NCBI GenBank assembly: GCA_021785405.1
Contig: JAJYFF010000019.1
Span: forward strand, 1 to 44,580
DNA length: 44,580 bases
Source of the DNA: Pseudomonadota bacterium
GTDB lineage: Bacteria > Pseudomonadota > Gammaproteobacteria > Steroidobacterales > Steroidobacteraceae
Direction of reading: 5' to 3'
The stretch's first letter is position 1; each line of letters opens with the position of its first letter. The translations under genes were made by a program, and so were the position numbers. Positions 15,145 to 29,496 of the stretch are shown here, one piece after another. The notes beneath the pieces are model-generated. The model was given only the letters and a program-made list of their open reading frames with translations, was not told the DNA's origin and made no database searches.

Positions 15145-15399
15145 GTGCCCCGCATCGTCACGTCCGCCGCCGCAATCGTCGTGGCAAAAGAAGCTTGGAA
15201 AGCCATCTACCGCAAGGCGCCGCAACATTCGGTATTCAGTCCGGAGAGTGTTGCGCTTGGCGAGCCCTACGTGGCGATTCTTGAAGACGACGGATGGCAC
15301 GTCTTCGGTACGCTACCGAACGGTCCGATAGGAGGCACGCCAGAGGCATCGATATGCGCAGTCGATGGCGCTGTTTCAGCCGCCTCGCACGGACAGTAA
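15145..15399 (+). CDS. NTF2-fold immunity-like protein (orphan)
   Basis: This is an 84-residue protein whose pattern resembles the NTF2-fold immunity family found beside polymorphic toxins: AAAIVVAKEAWKAIYRKAP, then VAILEDDGWHVFGTLPNG, GGTPEASICAVDGAV and the terminal SHGQ. The trailing glycine-histidine ending is typical. The start is a GTG; the frame is closed by TGA at 15115-15117. No toxin or secretion gene for a toxin is visible next to it, so it is either an orphan protection gene or a relic. It lies within the tRNA-Ser islet. Assignment rests on pattern recognition and is moderately sure. Confidence 0.6.
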   Translation: MPRIVTSAAAIVVAKEAWKAIYRKAPQHSVFSPESVALGEPYVAILEDDGWHVFGTLPNGPIGGTPEASICAVDGAVSAASHGQ

Positions 15400-15478
15400 G
15401 CCTCGGAACGTGCGCGCTCAGTGCCAATGAGCGGTCACTGATCGACGGCAACATCGGGCCGAACTCGGTCCTTCACAT

Positions 15479-15490
15479 TGGCGGAGAGGG
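15479..15490. repeat. tRNA-Ser 3'-end core repeat, copy 2
   Basis: TGGCGGAGAGGG is identical to the 12 bases at 15596-15607 (acceptor 3' strand plus CCA of tRNA-Ser), 117 bp away in the same orientation. The 15400-15595 gap holds this copy and the tRNA terminator but no gene. Confidence 0.6.
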
Positions 15491-15560
15491 CGAGATTGTC
15501 GGCGCTGCGCGCCGATCCCTCGCCTGCGCTCGGGACCGCCGTCGCTTCGCTCCGGCGTCC

Positions 15561-15581
15561 AAAATCGCTGCGCGATTTTTT
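15561..15581. terminator. Hairpin terminator downstream of tRNA-Ser
   Basis: AAAATCGC (15561-15568), loop TGC, GCGATTTT (15572-15579) form a perfect 8-bp stem with extra T residues. It works on either strand by sequence; on the minus strand it follows tRNA-Ser by 15 bp. Confidence 0.65.
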
Positions 15582-15593
15582 GTCGAACTCGCC

Positions 15594-15685
<92 letters not shown>

Positions 15686-15712
15686 GTAAGCCGCGATCTT
15701 ACCCGAACCGGT

Positions 15713-16753
15713 TCACCGCGGCGTCCGCTGCTGCATCAGTGCGTCCAGGCGTTCGGTCACGGCGGTGGTGTCGATCAGGTCCATCACGCCGGGGCGTTCG
15801 ATCTTCGTCCACCAGGGCAGTTCCTCGGGTGACTTCCCGAGAAAGCGCTGGGCGGCGTCCGGGTATCGGTCGACACACCAGGCTCGGCTGAAGTACGGCC
15901 CGCTGCGCTTAGGATTGGTCGCGGCGTAGAGACCGATCACCGGCGTGCCGACCGCGGTCGCCATGTGCACGGGTCCGGTGTCCGGTGCGACGAGCACCGT
16001 CGCGCGCGCGAGCAGCGCAAGCATCTCGGGCAGCGTGTCGCGTCCGATCTGGTCGACGAGCGGCGTCCGCGCGGCCGCCGCGATCGCGGCGCCGAGTTCG
16101 CGTTCGCGTGCGCTGGGTCCGCCGCACAGGATAATGCGCATCCCGTGGCGGGTCGCGGCGTGGTCGGCGACCGCGGCGTAGCGCTCCGGCCGCCAGTTGC
16201 GCAACGGATGGCTGGAGGCGGGATTGATCACGAGCGTCGGCCGCTCGTCGGGGATCAAGCCGCGGGCGTACGCCTGCGCGTCGGCCGGGATCGCGAGGTT
16301 CCATTCGAGGACGCGTTCGCGCGCGCCGAGCGCCTCGGCGAAACCGAGGAAGCTGTCAAGCACGTGTTCTCTCGATCGCGCCGGCACGCGGGCGTTCGTG
16401 AACGCCCATTGCAGCTCTCTCGCCCGAGCGCGATCGAAGCCGAGCTTGCGCTCGGCGCGCACGGCGGTGCTGAGCAAGCTCGCGCGCAGCGACAGTTGGA
16501 TGTGCAACAGCGCATCGAACCGCCGATCGCGCAACTCGCGCCGCAGACGCATCCATTCGGCACGCAAATGACGCTTGTCGACCGGAATCAACTCGACGTC
16601 CGGGACAAGCCGCATGAGCTTTGCCTCGGTCCGACCGATGATCCAGCTGATCCGGCAGTCGGGCCAGGCGTGCCGCAGCGTACGGATCAGCGGCACGACG
16701 TGGCAGGTGTCGCCGATCGCCGAGAGCCGCAGGATGCACAGGCTCCGCGGCAC
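15713..16753 (-). CDS. Glycosyltransferase family 9 (LPS heptosyltransferase-like)
   Basis: This is a 346-residue GT9 enzyme. The N-terminal LCILRLSAIGDTCHVVPLIR is the acceptor-side motif of ADP-heptose:LPS heptosyltransferases. The C-terminal half has ILCGGPSARERELG, VAPDTGPVHMATAVGTPVIG and LYAATNPKRSGPY, the nucleotide-sugar site. It is likely a cytoplasmic-face enzyme of lipopolysaccharide core assembly; which heptose it transfers cannot be told. The GTG start lies 5 bp after the serS stop; the frame remains open antisense into serS, but homology begins at the GTG. The operon continues from serS. Confidence 0.85.
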   Translation of the reverse strand: MPRSLCILRLSAIGDTCHVVPLIRTLRHAWPDCRISWIIGRTEAKLMRLVPDVELIPVDKRHLRAEWMRLRRELRDRRFDALLHIQLSLRASLLSTAVRAERKLGFDRARARELQWAFTNARVPARSREHVLDSFLGFAEALGARERVLEWNLAIPADAQAYARGLIPDERPTLVINPASSHPLRNWRPERYAAVADHAATRHGMRIILCGGPSARERELGAAIAAAARTPLVDQIGRDTLPEMLALLARATVLVAPDTGPVHMATAVGTPVIGLYAATNPKRSGPYFSRAWCVDRYPDAAQRFLGKSPEELPWWTKIERPGVMDLIDTTAVTERLDALMQQRTPR

Positions 16754-16758
16754 CGTCG

Positions 16759-18072
<1,314 letters not shown>

Positions 18073-18098
18073 TCATTGTAGGCGATACCGCCGCCGCG

Positions 18099-19412
18099 TC
18101 ACCCGCCGCGCGGCGTGCGATCGCGGGCGCGCCGTGCCTCGAGCGCCTCGGCGATCTTGATCTCGAGGCCGCGCGGCGCGGGAACATAGTAGCGCCGGTC
18201 CGGCAGCCCCTCCGGCAGATAGCGCTCGCCGGCCGCGTACGCGTCCGGCTCGTCGTGCGCGTAGCGATAGCCCTTCGAATAGCCGAGTTCCTTCATCAGC
18301 CGGGTCGGCGCATTGCGCAGGTGCAGCGGCACCTCGAGGGAACCGAAGCGCTTCGCATCCTCGGTCGCGCCCTGGTAGGCGACGTACACGGCGTTGCTCT
18401 TCGCCGCGCACGCGAGGAACACGATCGCCTGCGCGATCGCGAGTTCCCCCTCGGGACTGCCGAGCCGCTCGTAGACCGCGCAGGCCTCGAGCGCGAGGGT
18501 GAGCGCCCGCGGATCGGCGTTGCCGATGTCCTCGCTCGCCATCCGCAGCGCGCGCCGCGCGATGTAGAGCGGATCGCAGCCCCCGGCGAACATCCGGCAC
18601 AGCCAGTAGAGCGCCGCATCGGGGTCGCTGCCGCGCACCGCCTTGTGGAGCGCGGAGATCTGGTCGTAGAAGTTCTCTCCGCCCTTGTCGAAGCGCAGGT
18701 ACTGGCTGCCGATCGCGCCGCGCATCGTCTCGCCCGAGAGCACCCGCCCGCCCTCCGCCGGGGTCGCGAGGTCCGCGGCGGTCTCGAGCAGGTTCAGCAT
18801 CCGCCGCGCGTCGCCATCGGCGGCGGCGATCAGGAGTTCGCGCGCGTCCGCCTCGAGGCGCAGCGCCGCGTCGGCCAAGCCGCGCGAATCGCCGAGCGCC
18901 CGGTCGAGGAGCACGCCGAGGTCGGTCGCATCCAGCGACTTCAGCACGTACACCCGCGCGCGCGACAGCAACGCGTTGTTGACCTCGAACGATGGGTTCT
19001 CGGTCGTCGCGCCGATGAACACGAACGTGCCGTCCTCGACGTACGGCAGGAACGTGTCCTGCTGCGCCTTGTTGAACCGGTGTACCTCGTCGAGGAACAG
19101 CACCGTGTTGCGCGAGCCGCGCAAGGCTTGCGCGCGCTCGACCGCGGCGCGGATCTCCTTGACGCCGGCGAGCACAGCCGAGATCGCGATGAACTCCGCG
19201 TCCGCCGTGCTCGCGACGAGGCGCGCGAGCGTCGTCTTGCCGGTACCCGGCGGCCCCCAGAGGATCATCGAGTGAGGGTGGCCGGCCTCGAGCGCCCGGC
19301 GCAACGGCGCCTCGGGTCCGACGAGGTGACGCTGGCCGACGATCTCCTCGAGCTTGGTCGGCCGCAGGCGATCGGCGAGCGGCCGGTAGGCGCCGCTCCG
19401 CGCCGCGTTCAC
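18099..19412 (-). CDS. rarA: Replication-associated recombination protein A (AAA+ ATPase)
   Basis: This is a 437-residue RarA/MgsA protein. The N-terminus RPLADRLRPTKLEEIVGQRH is typical. Walker A is ILWGPPGTGKTTLAR, Walker B is VLFLDEVHRFN, and sensor 1 is FIGATTENPSFEVNNALLSR. The C-terminal tetramerisation part includes GCDPLYIARRALRMASEDIG. It acts at stalled replication forks and is related to clamp loaders. The GTG start at 19412 overlaps the lolA stop (GTGA) and removes an antisense leader. Order lolA-rarA-serS matches E. coli. Confidence 0.96.
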   Translation of the reverse strand: MNAARSGAYRPLADRLRPTKLEEIVGQRHLVGPEAPLRRALEAGHPHSMILWGPPGTGKTTLARLVASTADAEFIAISAVLAGVKEIRAAVERAQALRGSRNTVLFLDEVHRFNKAQQDTFLPYVEDGTFVFIGATTENPSFEVNNALLSRARVYVLKSLDATDLGVLLDRALGDSRGLADAALRLEADARELLIAAADGDARRMLNLLETAADLATPAEGGRVLSGETMRGAIGSQYLRFDKGGENFYDQISALHKAVRGSDPDAALYWLCRMFAGGCDPLYIARRALRMASEDIGNADPRALTLALEACAVYERLGSPEGELAIAQAIVFLACAAKSNAVYVAYQGATEDAKRFGSLEVPLHLRNAPTRLMKELGYSKGYRYAHDEPDAYAAGERYLPEGLPDRRYYVPAPRGLEIKIAEALEARRARDRTPRGG

Positions 19413-20056
19413 GGCGAGACGCGCCCGATCACGTCGACGCCCGGCGGCGGGTTGAACACGAACAGCTTCGGCGACAGCGGGATGTTGCGCTTCGGATCGG
19501 TGAAGGCGAGCCGCGTGACCTGGTCGAGCTTGTCCGCGAACAGCATCCGCACGAGCTCCCCGTGAGAGAACGCGATCCGGATCGCCTGGAAGTCGCTGGT
19601 CGGGTGCTTCGGGATCAACTGGTACCAGTGATAGCCGTCCTGATCCGGCAGCGCGCTGATCTCGAACTGGCTGCTCACGGTCACGCCGCCGGCGAGCAGC
19701 ACCGCGGGCGTGCTCGCGAGCGTCGAGTCGAGGTCGCGCACGTTCGCCTGCTGGAGGTCCTGGTCGTAGAACCACAGGAGCTTGCCGTCGGCGAGGATCA
19801 GCTGCCGCGAGGGCTTCAGGTAATCCCAGCGGAACTTGCCCGGCCGCTCGAGGTACAGATGGCCCGACGCGCTGCGCAGCACCTTGCCGTTCGCGTCGTC
19901 GATCTCCTGGGTGAAGTCCGCCGACCAGGTCTTGAGCCCCTCGAGATACCGCTCGACCTGCGCGGCCGCGGCGGCGCTCGGCGTCTGTGCCGCGGCCGTC
20001 TGCAGCACGATCAGTGCGCCGGCCGCGGCGGCGGCCCAGCGATGGAACTTGAACAT
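19409..20056 (-). CDS. lolA: Outer-membrane lipoprotein carrier protein LolA
   Basis: This is a 215-residue periplasmic chaperone. The signal peptide is FHRWAAAAAGALIVLQTAAA. The mature part carries LKTWSADFTQEI, YLERPGKFRWDYLKPSRQLI, WFYDQDLQQANVRDLD and, near the C-terminus, FVFNPPPGVDVIG, all typical of LolA. It ferries lipoproteins from LolCDE to LolB. ATG 20056 is preceded by GAGGAG, only 4 bp after the ftsK stop, so ftsK, lolA and rarA form an operon. Confidence 0.95.
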   Translation of the reverse strand: MFKFHRWAAAAAGALIVLQTAAAQTPSAAAAAQVERYLEGLKTWSADFTQEIDDANGKVLRSASGHLYLERPGKFRWDYLKPSRQLILADGKLLWFYDQDLQQANVRDLDSTLASTPAVLLAGGVTVSSQFEISALPDQDGYHWYQLIPKHPTSDFQAIRIAFSHGELVRMLFADKLDQVTRLAFTDPKRNIPLSPKLFVFNPPPGVDVIGRVSP

Positions 20057-20060
20057 CGAC

Positions 20061-22307
20061 TCACTCCTCGGGCGGTGGTGCGCCGTAAATCTCTCGGTTG
20101 CCGTTCGATTGCAGGGGTCCGACCAGGCCTGCGGCCTCCATGGCCTCGACCAGACGCGCCGCGCGGTTGTAGCCGATCTTCAGCCGCCGCTGCACGCCGG
20201 AGATCGACGCCTTGCGGGTCTCGGTGACGATCCGCACCGCTTCATCGTACAGCGGATCCTGTTCCGCATCCGCTGCGCCCTCGCCGGACTCCTCGTCGTC
20301 GGACGCGAATCCAGGGATGGGGTTCCGCGGTCCGTCGAGAATTTCATCGATGTACACCGGTGCCGAGGCGGTTTTGAGCCCCGCGACCACCCGGTGGACC
20401 TCCTGGTCGGAGACGAACGCGCCGTGCACCCGGGTCGGGATCGCGGTACCGGGCGGCAGGTAGAGCATGTCGCCGTGCCCGAGCAGGGACTCCGCACCGC
20501 TCTGGTCGAGGATCGTGCGCGAATCGACCTTGGCCGAGACCTGGAACGCGATCCGCGTCGGGATGTTCGCCTTGATGAGCCCCGTGATCACGTCGACCGA
20601 CGGCCGCTGCGTCGCGAGGATCAGGTGGATTCCCGACGCGCGCGCCTTCTGCGCGAGCCGGGCGATGAGCTCCTCGACCTTCTTGCCGACGATCATCATG
20701 AGGTCCGCGAGCTCGTCGATGAACACGACGATCATCGGCAGCGTCTCGAGGTCCGGGACGTCCTCGGCGACGACGCCGGGCACGCCCTGCGCGATCTTCT
20801 GCATCCGGATCGGGTCCTTGATCGGCTTGCCCGCATCCGCCGCGTCCTTGATCTTGCGGTTGAACCCGGCGAGGTTGCGCACGCCGAGCGCGGACATCAG
20901 CTGATAGCGCCGTTCCATCTCCGCGACGCACCAGCGCAGCGCGTTCGCCGCCTGCTTCATGTCGGTGACGACCGGCGCGAGCAGGTGCGGGATCCCCTCG
21001 TACACCGAGAGTTCCAGCATCTTCGGGTCGATCATGATCAGCCGCACGTGCTCCGGGGTCGCCTTGTACACGAGGCTCAGCACCATCGCGTTGATCCCGA
21101 CGGACTTGCCGGAGCCGGTCGTGCCGGCGATCAGCAGGTGCGGCATCCGCGCGAGGTCCGCGACGACCGGCGCGCCGCCGATGTCCTTGCCGAGCGCAAG
21201 CGCGAGCGGGGACGCCAAGGCGTCGTAGGCCTTCGACTTGATGATCTCGCCGAGCGTGACGATCTCGCGCTTCTCGTTCGGGATCTCGAGCCCGACGACC
21301 GACTTGCCCGGGATCACCTCGACCACCCGCACGCTGATCGCGGAGAGCGCGCGGGCGAGATCCTTCGACAGGTTGCTGATCTGGCTCACCTTCACGCCCG
21401 GCGCCGGACGCAGCTCGAAGCGCGTGACGACCGGCCCCGGCTGCACCGCGACGACCTCGGCGTCGACGCCGAAGTCCTTGAGCTTGAGCTCGACGAGCCG
21501 GGACATCGCTTCGAGCGCCTCGTCGGAGTACGAGGGCTCGCGCGCCGGCGGCTCGTCGAGCAACGCGAGCGAGGGCAGCTCGCTCGACTTCGGCGCGTCG
21601 AACAGCGGCACCTGGCGCTCGCGCTCGATGCGCTCGGAACGCGCCGGCGCGGGCGCCGGCGCCTCGATCCGCGGCGGCGGGCGCGGGCCGATTTTCTTCT
21701 GTTCCTCGCGGACCACCTCCTGCCGTGCCTGCTTGCGCTGCTGGCCGCTCGCGAGCTCGCGCCGGCTCTCGATCCAGGCGCGCGTCCACTCGAACGCGCG
21801 CAGCGCCGCCGCCCCGAGCCGATCCATGATCGTGAACCACGAAACGCCGAGAAAGAGCGCCACGCCCGCGAACCACAGTCCGAGCAGCAGCAGCGTTGCC
21901 CCGAGCATCCGCAGCCCATGCGCCGCGCCCTCGCCGACGAGTTCTCCCAGGACCCCGCCGGCACTGCTCGGGAAACCCGCGCCGTTCCAATGGAGCGCGG
22001 CCAGGCCGCAACTCGTGAGCAAGGTGAGCGCGAACCCGCCCGCCCGCAGCCAGGTGTTCGCGCGCGAACGCCCGCGCGGCGGCGCCGCGTCCTCGTGCAC
22101 CAGCCAGCCGGCGTAGCCGAGCAGCACCGGGAAGAGATACGCCGGACGGCCGAACAGGAAGAAGAACAGCGCCGACAGCCATGCGCCGACGGGACCGATC
22201 CAGTTCGCGACCGGCTGGCCGTGGACGCCGGTATCCGCGAAGCCGGGGTCGGTGCGATGATAGGACCACAGCGCGAGCAGCAGAATGAGGCCGAGCGCAC
22301 CCAGCAC
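20061..22307 (-). CDS. ftsK: DNA translocase FtsK
   Basis: From GTG 22307 the protein has 748 residues. There are about four N-terminal transmembrane segments ([10 protein letters not shown] and following), a short proline/arginine linker ([17 protein letters not shown]), then the RecA-like motor with Walker [16 protein letters not shown] (near 390) and Walker [15 protein letters not shown]. The C-terminal gamma domain ([20 protein letters not shown]) reads KOPS sites. It moves chromosome ends for dimer resolution at the septum. The GTG would begin inside helix 1; the frame is open to 22418 and includes a plausible cytoplasmic leader, but no ATG, GTG or TTG, so the real start is unsettled. 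Confidence 0.94.
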   Translation of the reverse strand: MLGALGLILLLALWSYHRTDPGFADTGVHGQPVANWIGPVGAWLSALFFFLFGRPAYLFPVLLGYAGWLVHEDAAPPRGRSRANTWLRAGGFALTLLTSCGLAALHWNGAGFPSSAGGVLGELVGEGAAHGLRMLGATLLLLGLWFAGVALFLGVSWFTIMDRLGAAALRAFEWTRAWIESRRELASGQQRKQARQEVVREEQKKIGPRPPPRIEAPAPAPARSERIERERQVPLFDAPKSSELPSLALLDEPPAREPSYSDEALEAMSRLVELKLKDFGVDAEVVAVQPGPVVTRFELRPAPGVKVSQISNLSKDLARALSAISVRVVEVIPGKSVVGLEIPNEKREIVTLGEIIKSKAYDALASPLALALGKDIGGAPVVADLARMPHLLIAGTTGSGKSVGINAMVLSLVYKATPEHVRLIMIDPKMLELSVYEGIPHLLAPVVTDMKQAANALRWCVAEMERRYQLMSALGVRNLAGFNRKIKDAADAGKPIKDPIRMQKIAQGVPGVVAEDVPDLETLPMIVVFIDELADLMMIVGKKVEELIARLAQKARASGIHLILATQRPSVDVITGLIKANIPTRIAFQVSAKVDSRTILDQSGAESLLGHGDMLYLPPGTAIPTRVHGAFVSDQEVHRVVAGLKTASAPVYIDEILDGPRNPIPGFASDDEESGEGAADAEQDPLYDEAVRIVTETRKASISGVQRRLKIGYNRAARLVEAMEAAGLVGPLQSNGNREIYGAPPPEE

Positions 22308-22411
22308 CCACAGCGCACCCTCGCGCAGCGAGCGCGCGACCGCGGCCGAGATCGCCGGCTTGGGTTTCTCGGGGCGGGTTTCGGAGGATTTCTCGGCGTC
22401 GACTGCCTTAA

Positions 22412-24695
<2,284 letters not shown>

Positions 24696-24699
<4 letters not shown>

Positions 24700-25391
24700 C
24701 GCGGCTGGCCTGGCTCGCCGAGAGCGCCGCCGCCGACGCGTTCCCGCCGGTCGACGCGGCGCTCGTGGACCCCCCGGGGCTCTTGGCCGCCGGCGGGGAT
24801 CTCTCGCCGGCGCGGCTGCTCGCGGCGTACGAGCGCGGGATCTTCCCGTGGTATTCCGACCATCAGCCGATCCTGTGGTGGTCGCCCGATCCGCGGATGG
24901 TGCTCTTCCCCGCGGAATTGCACGTCTCGCGGAGCCTCCATCGGCGCTTGCGCTCGGGATTCTTCGAAACGCGCGTGGACACCGACTTCGCGGCGACGAT
25001 CCGCGCCTGCGCGGCGCCGCGCCGCGCGGGTCCCGGGACCTGGATCAACCCGGCGATGATCGACGCGTATGAGTCGCTGTACGCGGCGGGCTACTGCCAC
25101 TCGGTCGAGACCTACGCGGCCGGACGGCTGGTCGGCGGCGTCTACGGGCTCGCGCTCGGCGGCGTCTTCTTCGGCGAGTCGATGTTCAGCACGGTTGCCG
25201 ACGCCTCCAAGGTCGCGCTCGTGCGGCTCGTCGAGGAGTGCCGCGCGCGCGGGGTCGAGCTGATCGACTGCCAGGTCGCGAGCGCCCACCTCGCCAGCCT
25301 CGGCGCACGCGAGATCCCGCGCCGCACGTTTCTCGCCGATCTGGCGCGGCTCGCCCGCCGTGAGCCGAGCGGGTCCTGGGCAGGGGCGTAA
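24696..25391 (+). CDS. aat: Leucyl/phenylalanyl-tRNA-protein transferase
   Basis: This is a 231-residue N-end rule enzyme if it starts at CTG 24696. Family signatures are all present: PPGLLAAGGDLSPARLLAAY, RGIFPWYSDHQPILWWSPDP, HVSRSLHRRLRSGFFETRVD, TWINPAMIDAYESLYAAGYC, GVYGLALGGVFFGESMFS and ELIDCQVASAHLASLGAREI. It adds Leu or Phe to N-terminal Lys/Arg of proteins, making them ClpS/ClpAP substrates. No ATG, GTG or TTG exists near the expected N-terminus; CTG 24696 gives TRLAWLAES and has GAGGAG 8 bp upstream. It overlaps the preceding stop by 4 bp. Confidence 0.92.
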
Positions 25392-25449
25392 ATTGCATTA
25401 GCGGAGCGCTTTATGCACAATGCGCGACTTCTGGTCACCAGCAGTACGC

Positions 25450-25668
25450 ATGTCAAAAGAAGAGGCGATTCAATTCGAGGGTGAGGTGATCGAAACCTTG
25501 CCGAACACGACGTTCCGGGTCAAGTTGAAGACCGGGCACGTGGTCACCGCACACATCTCGGGAAAGATGCGCAAGAACTACATTCGCATCCTGACCGGGG
25601 ACCAGGTGACCGTCGAAATGACGCCCTACGACCTCACCAAGGGTCGCATCGTCTACCGCGGCCGCTGA
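25450..25668 (+). CDS. infA: Translation initiation factor IF-1
   Basis: This is a 72-residue OB-fold protein of exact family length: [59 protein letters not shown] and KGRIVYRGR. It binds the ribosomal A site during initiation. ATG 25450 is the conserved start; an upstream in-frame ATG at 25420 would add ten unrelated residues. It follows aat by 58 bp and is convergent with clpA, the same arrangement as in E. coli. Confidence 0.97.
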   Translation: MSKEEAIQFEGEVIETLPNTTFRVKLKTGHVVTAHISGKMRKNYIRILTGDQVTVEMTPYDLTKGRIVYRGR

Positions 25669-25718
25669 CGGCCGCCGCGCCGCCGCGCTCGCGCGACGGC
25701 TCCGCCCTCTCTCTCCGA

Positions 25719-28007
<2,289 letters not shown>

Positions 28008-28011
28008 GGTC

Positions 28012-28341
28012 TCAAGCCTCTTCCAGCGTCGCCATCAGCGGATGCTGATGTTGTCGCGCGTAAGCAATCACCTGGGCCACCTTCGTCTCCGCGATTTCGT
28101 ACGTGAAGACGCCGCAGACCCCCTTGCCCTTCATGTGCACCTCGAGCATCACCCGCGTCGCCTTCACCCGGTCCATCGCGAAGAACTGTTCGAGGATCTC
28201 GACGACGAACTCCATGGGCGTGTAGTCGTCATTCAGCAGCAGCACCTGGTACAACGGCGGCCGCTTCAGGCGCGGCGCCGCCTCCTCGGTCACGAGGCCG
28301 GTGCTGCCTCGCCCGGTGTCGATCGGATCGTTTTCGCTCAT
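28012..28341 (-). CDS. clpS: ClpAP adaptor ClpS
   Basis: This is a 109-residue adaptor. Residues 30-60 contain [20 protein letters not shown], the N-degron pocket with the Asn-Asp and Met that read N-terminal Leu, Phe, Trp and Tyr. A segment [20 protein letters not shown] follows. It delivers N-end rule substrates to ClpA. ATG 28341 gives the usual acidic flexible tail ([10 protein letters not shown]); the frame open to 28419 crosses the promoter. A good sigma-70 promoter lies 12 bp upstream of the ATG. Confidence 0.96.
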   Translation of the reverse strand: MSENDPIDTGRGSTGLVTEEAAPRLKRPPLYQVLLLNDDYTPMEFVVEILEQFFAMDRVKATRVMLEVHMKGKGVCGVFTYEIAETKVAQVIAYARQHQHPLMATLEEA

Positions 28342-28352
28342 CGGTTCGACAC

Positions 28353-28381
28353 TATATAGGGTCCGCACCGGTCCCTGACAA
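28353..28381 (-). promoter_or_regulatory. clpS-clpA promoter
   Basis: On the minus strand TTGTCA (28381-28376) and TATATA (28358-28353) are exactly 17 bp apart. Transcription would begin a few bases before the clpS ATG at 28341. Confidence 0.75.
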
Positions 28382-28423
28382 GCCACCCCACGATGAGATA
28401 ATTTGGTAAATAAAAACAAATAC

Positions 28424-28453
28424 TTGTGAATTCAATCTGATAAACATTATGAT
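28424..28453 (+). promoter_or_regulatory. Possible gspC promoter
   Basis: TTGTGA (28424-28429) and TATGAT (28448-28453) are 18 bp apart in an AT-rich block (about 28391-28455) that stands out in this GC-rich window. It lies 37 bp upstream of gspC. Confidence 0.5.
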
Positions 28454-28489
28454 TGAGCGATCGATAAGCTCCGGGCGGCATACGGGTTC

Positions 28490-29455
28490 ATGCTGGATGC
28501 ACGCATCAACGAATGGAGATCGCGCCTGCCGGCGCACGGGCCCTGGCTCGTGTCCGCGCTGTGCGCGATCTTGATCGCGCTCGACCTCGCGAGGCTCGCC
28601 CTCATGCTGCTCGGCGGCCGCCCGGCACAGCCGCTCGTGCTGGCGAGACCGGCCCCGGCGAACGCCACGGCGCCCTCGCTCGACGGACAGCGAATCGCGG
28701 CCGCGCACCTCTTCGGGATCGCGCCGATCGACGCGGCCGCGCAGAATCCCGCGAACGCGCCGGCCGCCGGGGTGAACTGGACGCTCGCCGGCACGATCTC
28801 GACCACGAACCCGAAGCGCGGCCTTGCGATCGTCGCCGCGAACGGACCGTCGAAGCTCTACTCGGTCGGCGATCGGATCGACGACGCGACACTGTACGCG
28901 GTGTACGCCGACCGGATCGTGATCGCACGCAACGGCACGCTCGCGACGGTGCGGATGCCGCGGCAGGTGCTCGGGACGCCGGGACCCGCCTACCCGATGC
29001 CGAACAGCGCGTCCGCGGGTCCCGCGACCTATCGCGCGCTGAACCAGCTGCGCCGGATCGTGCAACGCAACCCGAGCCTCCTGAACACCGTGCTGCGCGC
29101 GGTGCCCTCGTACGACAGTCGCGCGGGGCGGCTGCGGGGATTTCGGATCTATCCCGGCACGGACGCCCGCGCCTTCGCGAGCCTCGGCTTGCGGGCGGGC
29201 GACCTCGTGACCGCGATCGACGGCACCCCGCTCGACGATCCACAGCGCGGCCAGATGATTTTCGATACGCTGCAGACTTCGCCCCAGGCGCTCGTCACGA
29301 TCGACCGGGGCGGGCAGACCTTGAGCCTGACCCTGAACATCGCGAAGGTGACCGCCGAGGCGACGCGTGACCTGACCGCGCCGAGCGCGCCGGCGCCTGG
29401 GATGGTGCCGATGCGCCGCCCGATGCCGTTCTCGGGGTCGAACCCGATCGACTAG
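28490..29455 (+). CDS. gspC: Type II secretion system protein GspC
   Basis: This is a 321-residue inner-membrane protein. A single transmembrane helix lies near residues 18-42 (WLVSALCAILIALDLARLAL). The periplasmic HR domain follows (AAHLFGIAPI, then GVNWTLAGTISTTNPKRGLA and YSVGDRIDDATLYAVYADRI). A C-terminal PDZ domain is at about 215-300 (GTDARAFASLGLRAGDLVTA). It links the GspE-F-L-M platform to the GspD secretin. It is first of four tightly spaced gsp genes. The tail is proline- and methionine-rich. Confidence 0.9.
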   Translation: MLDARINEWRSRLPAHGPWLVSALCAILIALDLARLALMLLGGRPAQPLVLARPAPANATAPSLDGQRIAAAHLFGIAPIDAAAQNPANAPAAGVNWTLAGTISTTNPKRGLAIVAANGPSKLYSVGDRIDDATLYAVYADRIVIARNGTLATVRMPRQVLGTPGPAYPMPNSASAGPATYRALNQLRRIVQRNPSLLNTVLRAVPSYDSRAGRLRGFRIYPGTDARAFASLGLRAGDLVTAIDGTPLDDPQRGQMIFDTLQTSPQALVTIDRGGQTLSLTLNIAKVTAEATRDLTAPSAPAPGMVPMRRPMPFSGSNPID

Positions 29456-29496
29456 CGCGCGAGCCCCGCTCGCCCTCAACCGCACGAGACCCGCCG

